Shown here piece after piece: positions 24,331 through 30,128 of a DNA stretch of 30,128 nt. The first letter of the stretch is position 1. The number at the start of each line of letters is the position of its first letter. Both the position numbers and the translations under genes were made by a program. The notes beneath the pieces were generated by a model. The model worked only from the letters and a program-made list of their open reading frames with translations, was not told the origin of the DNA and searched no databases. Origin of the DNA: an uncultured Allomuricauda sp. (GTDB lineage Bacteria; Bacteroidota; Bacteroidia; Flavobacteriales; Flavobacteriaceae); NCBI GenBank assembly GCA_937911965.1, contig CALDPL010000159.1:1-30128 (forward strand). The letters run 5' to 3'.

Positions 24331-24375
24331 TTATATAAATAAGTATTGGGTTACTAAATTGCGTTATTTATATAA
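24331..24375. repeat. 12-bp AT-rich inverted repeat between gldK and gldL
   Basis: TTATATAAATAA (24331-24342) and TTATTTATATAA (24364-24375) are exact reverse complements separated by 21 bases. The stem contains only A-T pairs, so the RNA hairpin would be modest. It lies within the 92-base gap of a co-oriented operon. Confidence 0.7.
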
Positions 24376-24403
24376 TGTTCCCGCTATAATTTTTAACTAT
24401 TTA

Positions 24404-25786
<1,383 letters not shown>

Positions 25787-25811
25787 ACTTTAGGTTAAAT
25801 TACTTTCGATT

Positions 25812-25825
25812 CAGTTTATAAACTG
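25812..25825. promoter_or_regulatory. 14-bp perfect palindrome upstream of gldK
   Basis: CAGTTTATAAACTG is fully self-complementary and ends 26 bases before the gldK ATG. The half-site AAACTG recurs at 25850-25855, 30 bases away from its copy at 25820-25825. This looks like a binding site for a dimeric regulator; the protein is unknown. No convincing TTTG/TAnnTTTG promoter was found in this gap. Confidence 0.45.
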
Positions 25826-25908
25826 TGAAACACAAATCCATTAATCTCAAAACTGATTTTTGAATTAATTATTGTGCTGTCACATTTAATGGCGAAAATT
25901 TAATTTGT

Positions 25909-27066
25909 TCAATGAAAGCCCTTCCTATAGGCTTTGAACCACCTTTCGGGGATGTTCTGGTTGCACGCTTCCAGATAGTCCCGTTCGGTGCATGGTAATA
26001 ACGCCTTTGAATCCTTTTTAGTATGATCGGCAAGAATTGAGGGCACTTCCACCCACCAGCGGCTGGTCAGATGGCTCTTGTAGAATATGAGTTCCTCGGT
26101 TTCGGTGGGTACGGTGAACTTGGTGAAGTCCTCGTTTTTTGAAGTGGGGACCTCCGTAATCCTAAAGGAAAGTCCCTCGATGAAATACCAGATGATCTGG
26201 GCGATCATCTGAAAGGCCTGGGGGGAATTCTCCCCCTCATAGATCCCAAAAAGAGAGACCCGGTCACTGATTCCGGCATAGCGGGCGATGGTACAGATTT
26301 CCCTTCCGGTAAAACCGTTGGGGGAAAAATTTGGGGAAAGTCCCATCTCGCTGGCACGGATGGCCCTAAGGTCCAGGCTCACGATATCACTGCTGCGAAG
26401 GACCGGTTCGGCCAATTCCAGATCGGAGGCGATCTCACCCAGACGGTAGGCGTCGAAGAACAGCCGTTCCATCAGGTCGATCTCCTCCTGGGCATTGAAA
26501 TAGCTTTGGTATCCAATATTGGAGAAATTGAAGAGGTTGTTGGGTTTGTCGGTGATGATCCTGCTCATATAGGAATGGGAGGAAATCAGTTCCTCCTGCC
26601 TTCCAAAATCAAAACGGCTGTCGATCGAGACCAGGTTCACCATGTCCCGGATCTTGTCAAAGGCCCTATAGGTCGGATAGGTAATGTCCTGGGTAAGCCC
26701 GAGGACAACGGGAACGATCTTTTCCTCCAACAGGCCTGCCACGATTTCCTTCACCACAAAATAGGTGTCCTCCACCGTTTCCCCCGGGCCCACGTCCCCC
26801 AAATCGATGATGTTGGAGTTCCAATTGCCCCGCATCAGGCTGTAGAGTTGGATGCGCACTTGGTCCAGGTCCAGTTTTTCGGGCTTCTTCTCAAAGGCAT
26901 TCCGGGATTCAAGTACCCCAAAGATCGCCACGTCCACATGGGCAAAGACCGGCAAGCCGTCCTTTTGGGTATGCATTTGGACACTCTTGCCCAAGGCCTG
27001 TGCGGGCAACAATTCGGTATGGGCCACTACCAGGTCCCCAAGGGGGAGCAAAAAATCGAATGCCAT
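25909..27066 (-). CDS. Arginase-fold protein (annotated relatives: formimidoylglutamase) lacking metal ligands
   Basis: The 385-residue product has the general layout of the arginase/ureohydrolase family. The metal-binding motifs are degenerate. The GGDHS-type motif reads LGLTQD (122-127, His replaced), the DAHxD motif reads DSRFD (149-153, His replaced by Arg), and the SxDxD motif reads SLDLRAIRASE (230-240, second Asp replaced). About three of six ligands remain, so hydrolysis of formiminoglutamate or arginine by the usual dimanganese mechanism is unlikely. It lies 3 bases after topA and before gldK; I recall the same topA-arginase-gld order in other Flavobacteriia. A structural or regulatory role tied to gliding/T9SS is possible but unproven. 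Confidence 0.75.
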   Translation of the reverse strand: MAFDFLLPLGDLVVAHTELLPAQALGKSVQMHTQKDGLPVFAHVDVAIFGVLESRNAFEKKPEKLDLDQVRIQLYSLMRGNWNSNIIDLGDVGPGETVEDTYFVVKEIVAGLLEEKIVPVVLGLTQDITYPTYRAFDKIRDMVNLVSIDSRFDFGRQEELISSHSYMSRIITDKPNNLFNFSNIGYQSYFNAQEEIDLMERLFFDAYRLGEIASDLELAEPVLRSSDIVSLDLRAIRASEMGLSPNFSPNGFTGREICTIARYAGISDRVSLFGIYEGENSPQAFQMIAQIIWYFIEGLSFRITEVPTSKNEDFTKFTVPTETEELIFYKSHLTSRWWVEVPSILADHTKKDSKALLPCTERDYLEACNQNIPERWFKAYRKGFH

Positions 27067-27069
27067 AGT

Positions 27070-29376
27070 TTATTTCTTGGCTTTTTTCGCTGTTTTTGAG
27101 GCAGCTTTTGTCGCTGTTTTTTTCTTTGGGGCCTTCTTCTCCAAAAGGATCTGGGCCTGTTCCAGGGAAACCTTCAAGGGGTCGACATCCTTGGAGAGTT
27201 CCACCTTTAACTTGCCCTTGATGATCGTATGCCTGCCCCAACGGGCCTTTTCGATACGAATCTTTTCCTTGGGCCATTCCTGCACCACCCGCTCGGCCTC
27301 TTTTTTCTTTTTCTCTTCGATCAGTTCCTCGATATCGGAGGTACCCAGATTATCGAAGTCGTATTTCTTGCCCACATTGATGAACATGCCGTCCCATTTG
27401 ATAAAGGGGCCGAACCTTCCCTTGCCCTTGGTCACATCCTTCCCTTCATAACTGGCAATGGGCGCATCCGCCTTTTCCTTTTCCAGGATCAGTTCCACGG
27501 CCCGTTCCAGGTCCACTTCAAAGGCACTCTCCCCGGCATCCAGGGAAATAAATTTCTTGCCGAAGCGCACATAGGGCCCATAACGGCCTACATTGGCCTC
27601 CACTTCCTCTCCTTTGTAGGTCCCCAATTTTCGGGGCAATTGGAAGAGCTCCATGGCCTCCTCAAAGCTGATCGTCCCAATGGACTGTTCGGGAAGTAAG
27701 CTGGCGAACTGCGGTTTTTCCTCATCTTCCACCGTACCGATCTGCACCATGGGCCCAAATCGGCCCAGACGAACGGCCACCTGTCGGCCTGTTTTCGGAT
27801 CCGTTCCCAACACCCGTTCCCCACTGGCCCTTTCGGCCGTTTCCTCCACCTCAAGTACTTTGGGGTGGAAATCGGCATAAAAGGTCTTCATCATCTGTTG
27901 CCAGTTCTCCTCCCCGGCGGCGATCTCGTCGAAATCCTCCTCCACCTTGGCGGTGAAATTGTAATCCAGGATCTTGGTAAAATGGTTGACCAAAAAATCG
28001 TTCACGATCATCCCGATATCGGTGGGGACCAATTTCCCCTTGTCGGACCCCACAAGTTCCACGAGCTGTTTCTCGGCGATCTTGCCGTTCTCCAAGACCA
28101 ATTGGAAATAATTTCTTTCGGTCCCTTCCACGGTCCCTTTCTCCACATAGCCCCGGTTCTGGATCGTGGAGATCGTTGGGGCATAGGTCGAGGGCCTTCC
28201 GATGCCCAGTTCCTCCAACTTCTTCACCAGGGAAGCCTCCGCATAGCGGAACGGTGGCCTGGAAAAACGTTGGGTGGCCGTAATATAATTGTTCCAAAGC
28301 GACTCCCCCACTTTCAAGGCGGGCAACATCCCCTCCTGTTCCTCCGGCACGTCCTCATCGTCGATCCCCTCCAGGTACACCTTTAGAAAACCGTCGAATT
28401 TCACCACTTCCCCATTGGCGACAAATTCCTCTTTATGGGTATTGGCCTTGATCTTTACATTGGTGCGTTCCAGGAGCGCATCCTTCATCTGGGAGGCCAG
28501 GGTGCGTTTCCAGATCAGTTCATAGAGTTTGGCCTGGTCCCGCTCCAGGGAAGGGGACTGCAGGGTCATATCGGTCGGGCGTATGGCCTCGTGGGCCTCC
28601 TGGGCCCCCTTGGCCTTGCCCGTATAGTTGCGGGTCTGCCCATAGGCTTCCCCAAAGTTCTGTTCAATGGCTGCCTTGGCCGCGGCCAGGGCCTCCGGAG
28701 ATAGGTTCACACTGTCCGTCCTCATATAGGTGATCAGTCCCGCCTCATACAGGCGCTGGGCCACTTGCATGGTCCTGCTGACCGAAAAATAAAGCTTTCG
28801 CGAGGCCTCCTGTTGCAGGGTGGAAGTCGTAAAGGGGGCTGCCGGGGATTTCTTGGCCGGTTTTTTGTCCAGTTCGGTCACGGAAAATTCCGCATCCTTA
28901 TTCGATTCAAGGAAGGCCGAAGCCTCCGCCTTTGAAGCAAAGGTCTTGTTGAGACGGGCGGAAAAGACCTGTCCCCCCTCTGTTCTGAACTCCGCCTTGA
29001 TCCGTACCGAGGCTTCGGGAACAAAGGCCTCGATTTCCCGTTCCCGCTCGACGATCAGCCGCACAGCAACGGACTGTACCCTGCCTGCGGAAAGTCCGGG
29101 CTTGATTTTCTTCCAAAGCACCGGGGAGAGCTCGTAGCCCACCAGACGGTCCAACACCCTTCGGGCCTGTTGGGCATTGACCAGATTGTAGTCGATGTCC
29201 CTGGGACTCTCGATGGCCCTTTGTATGGCCGACTTGGTAATGGAGTTGAAAACGATCCGTTTGGTCTTGGATTTATCGAGTTTCAATTCCTCGGCCAAAT
29301 GCCAGGAAATGGCCTCTCCCTCCCGGTCCTCATCACTTGCCAACCATATGGTTTCGGCCTTGTCGGCCAGTTCCTT
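27070..29376 (-). CDS. topA: DNA topoisomerase I, N-terminus missing at an abrupt sequence join
   Basis: About 768 residues are present. The Toprim acidic motif DEDREGEA, the active-site tyrosine in ITYMRTDS, and EAIRPTD are visible. The C-terminus has Topo_C-type repeats (GRFGPMVQIG, GRYGPYVRFGKK, GRFGPFIKW) and a lysine/alanine-rich tail (TKAASKTAKKAKK). The enzyme relaxes negative supercoils by cutting one strand. The expected start (a VIVESPAKA-type Toprim beginning, some 70-80 residues) is absent. Family-like sequence can be followed to KELADKAETIW, and upstream of about 29376 the frame continues into unrelated GC-rich DNA. The gene is probably intact in the organism and cut only by the join. 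The next gene follows after 3 bases. Confidence 0.93.
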   Translation of the reverse strand, partial: KELADKAETIWLASDEDREGEAISWHLAEELKLDKSKTKRIVFNSITKSAIQRAIESPRDIDYNLVNAQQARRVLDRLVGYELSPVLWKKIKPGLSAGRVQSVAVRLIVEREREIEAFVPEASVRIKAEFRTEGGQVFSARLNKTFASKAEASAFLESNKDAEFSVTELDKKPAKKSPAAPFTTSTLQQEASRKLYFSVSRTMQVAQRLYEAGLITYMRTDSVNLSPEALAAAKAAIEQNFGEAYGQTRNYTGKAKGAQEAHEAIRPTDMTLQSPSLERDQAKLYELIWKRTLASQMKDALLERTNVKIKANTHKEEFVANGEVVKFDGFLKVYLEGIDDEDVPEEQEGMLPALKVGESLWNNYITATQRFSRPPFRYAEASLVKKLEELGIGRPSTYAPTISTIQNRGYVEKGTVEGTERNYFQLVLENGKIAEKQLVELVGSDKGKLVPTDIGMIVNDFLVNHFTKILDYNFTAKVEEDFDEIAAGEENWQQMMKTFYADFHPKVLEVEETAERASGERVLGTDPKTGRQVAVRLGRFGPMVQIGTVEDEEKPQFASLLPEQSIGTISFEEAMELFQLPRKLGTYKGEEVEANVGRYGPYVRFGKKFISLDAGESAFEVDLERAVELILEKEKADAPIASYEGKDVTKGKGRFGPFIKWDGMFINVGKKYDFDNLGTSDIEELIEEKKKKEAERVVQEWPKEKIRIEKARWGRHTIIKGKLKVELSKDVDPLKVSLEQAQILLEKKAPKKKTATKAASKTAKKAKK

Positions 29377-29392
29377 TGCTGCGGATCGTCGT
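29376..29392. other. Junction between flavobacterial and Xanthomonadaceae-like DNA
   Basis: Left of this point codons and similarity fit minus-strand topA. Right of it the plus strand codes for a different protein and GC rises sharply, to roughly two thirds by eye. No transposase, terminal inverted repeat, tRNA or integration site is present at the join. The exact base cannot be fixed because a few bases fit both sides. Confidence 0.85.
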
Positions 29393-29639
29393 GCTGCCGC
29401 TGTTCGTGGCGGTGCTGCTGGTGGGCCGGACCGGCATCAAGGGGGGCGAGACACGGGTGTTCCAGGCCGATGGGCCCCACGGCCAGCGCTTCACCCTGAC
29501 CGAGCCCTGGTCGGCGCTGCTGCTCGACGATGCGCGGGTGATCCACGAATCCACGCCGATCCAGCCGGTGGATGGGCACGGCCATCGCGACACGCTGGTC
29601 ATCACTCTGCGTGCGGGGAACTTCCAGGGCGACGAGTGA
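29379..29639 (+). CDS. 2OG-Fe dioxygenase family protein, C-terminal fragment
   Basis: The fragment (about 86 residues from LRIVVLPLFVAVLLVGR to NFQGDE) resembles the C-terminal half of bacterial 2OG-Fe(II) dioxygenases of the PF10014 type. It includes GIKGGETRVF, a histidine in ARVIHESTPI suited as the distal iron ligand, and an arginine in HRDTLVIT suited to bind 2-oxoglutarate. The N-terminal half with the HxD pair is missing because of the join. Codon use is strongly GC-rich at third positions, unlike every gene to the left. The likely source is a Xanthomonadaceae relative; this rests on recalled similarity and composition. Confidence 0.65.
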   Translation: MRIVVLPLFVAVLLVGRTGIKGGETRVFQADGPHGQRFTLTEPWSALLLDDARVIHESTPIQPVDGHGHRDTLVITLRAGNFQGDE

Positions 29640-29655
29640 GGAGCGCTGTTGCCGC

Positions 29656-29685
29656 GGACCAACGTGGATCAACGCGGATTGAAAT
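29656..29685 (+). repeat. Three imperfect tandem decamers
   Basis: GGACCAACGT, GGATCAACGC and GGATTGAAAT follow one another just after the dioxygenase stop codon. The first two differ at two positions, and the third keeps only the GGAT start. Function is unknown. The rest of the gap to 29855 shows no gene. Confidence 0.35.
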
Positions 29686-29855
29686 GCCTAGGGCGCGGGC
29701 ACGCTTCCGCGAAGTGTTCAGCCGGGCCGCCTTCGTCACCTGCCCGGTGTGGCAACGCTCCTTCCCGGCGCTGATCCGCGCTCACCCGCGGTGGAAGCCA
29801 CGGCCCGGACACGGCCGTTACAATTGCCGGCCTCTACTGTTCTTGCGGAGCGGCA

Positions 29856-30128
29856 ATGAAGCTTGGTTCCCTGAAGGAGGGCGGCCGCGACGGCACCCTC
29901 GTCGTCGTCTCGCGTGACCTGGCCCGCGCCGTGCGCGCCGATGGCATCGCGCCGACCCTGCAGCGCGCACTCGAGGACTGGTCGAACACCGCCCCGCGCC
30001 TCAACGCGCTTGCACAGCAGCTGGAAGCCGGCGATGTCGATGGCGCATTCGATCTCGACGTCAGCGCGCTCGCATCGCCGTTGCCGCGTGCCTACGAGTT
30101 CGTCGACGGCAGCGCCTACCTGCCGCAT
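29856..30128 (+). CDS. Fumarylacetoacetate hydrolase family protein, N-terminal part (runs off window)
   Basis: The 91 residues present begin MKLGSLKEGGRDGTLVVVSRDL and include ALEDWSNTAPRL and PLPRAYEFVDGSAYLPH. This matches the N-terminal domain found before the catalytic domain in proteobacterial FAH-family proteins; I recall very similar starts in Xanthomonas and Stenotrophomonas. The catalytic part lies beyond the window. The family hydrolyses or decarboxylates beta-diketone acids in aromatic amino acid breakdown, but the exact substrate is not known here. A Shine-Dalgarno-like GGAG lies six bases before ATG 29856, unlike the flavobacterial genes to the left. It is on the foreign side of the join. 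Confidence 0.8.
   Translation, partial: MKLGSLKEGGRDGTLVVVSRDLARAVRADGIAPTLQRALEDWSNTAPRLNALAQQLEAGDVDGAFDLDVSALASPLPRAYEFVDGSAYLPH

Noticed and set aside
29379..30128. Recent horizontal transfer or phage/IS insertion into topA
   Set aside because: No transposase, integrase, terminal repeats or target duplication is seen; the foreign piece carries broken housekeeping-type genes, and it would inactivate topA. An assembly chimera is simpler, though a real rearrangement cannot be excluded without reads.
29736..30128. 130-codon open frame on the minus strand at the window end
   Set aside because: Antisense to the FAH-family gene in GC-rich DNA, where long antisense frames arise by chance.

Overview
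The window reads as the end of a marine-type Flavobacteriaceae (Bacteroidota) contig of moderate GC, about half by eye, with a short foreign piece joined at its right edge. The host call rests on the type IX secretion/gliding cluster gldK-gldL-gldM-gldN, a SusC/SusD pair, lipoproteins with Bacteroidota-style lipoboxes, AT-rich leaders without Shine-Dalgarno sequences, and several matches to the Bacteroidota promoter form TTTG-N18/19-TAnnTTTG. I have not assigned a genus.

Left part (1-4091): the 3' end of a metallophosphoesterase gene, a secreted glutathione-peroxidase-family thiol peroxidase, a TauE/SafE-type membrane transporter, a convergent Rrf2 regulator with four clustered cysteines, and an AraJ-like MFS efflux protein that apparently starts at TTG.

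Polysaccharide utilisation locus (4214-15336): five collinear genes. They encode a membrane-spanning sensor/regulator (propeller and Y_Y_Y periplasmic part, one transmembrane helix, coiled coil, LuxR-like HTH), SusC, SusD, a four-domain surface lipoprotein probably binding glycan, and a GH16 lipoprotein with intact EIDILE catalytic signature. The likely substrate is a beta-1,3-glucan such as laminarin. SusCD would import oligosaccharides cut at the surface by GH16 and captured by the binding protein, and the first gene would sense them. A recognisable promoter sits before susC, with three ATGAAAT-type half-sites upstream of it. A bidirectional terminator closes the locus. No exo-acting glucosidase is present in the window.

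Middle (15460-21007): a small CPXCG zinc-type protein, a plant-type LRR secreted protein with a perfect-spacing promoter, an ABC-F ATPase divergent from a DUF983 membrane protein, an FAD oxidoreductase overlapping DUF983 tail to tail, and a secreted protein of unknown function.

Right part (minus strand, 29376 down to 21104): topA, an arginase-fold protein that has lost metal ligands, then gldK, gldL, gldM and gldN, closed by a terminator. Two clear symmetric DNA elements lie here: a 14-bp palindrome before gldK and a 12-bp inverted repeat between gldK and gldL.

At about 29,376-29,392 topA stops abruptly, lacking its N-terminus. The sequence becomes strongly GC-rich and encodes the tail of a 2OG-Fe dioxygenase and the start of a fumarylacetoacetate-hydrolase-family protein, both of Xanthomonadaceae character. 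This is most simply a chimeric assembly join. No tRNA, rRNA, CRISPR array or insertion sequence was recognised.
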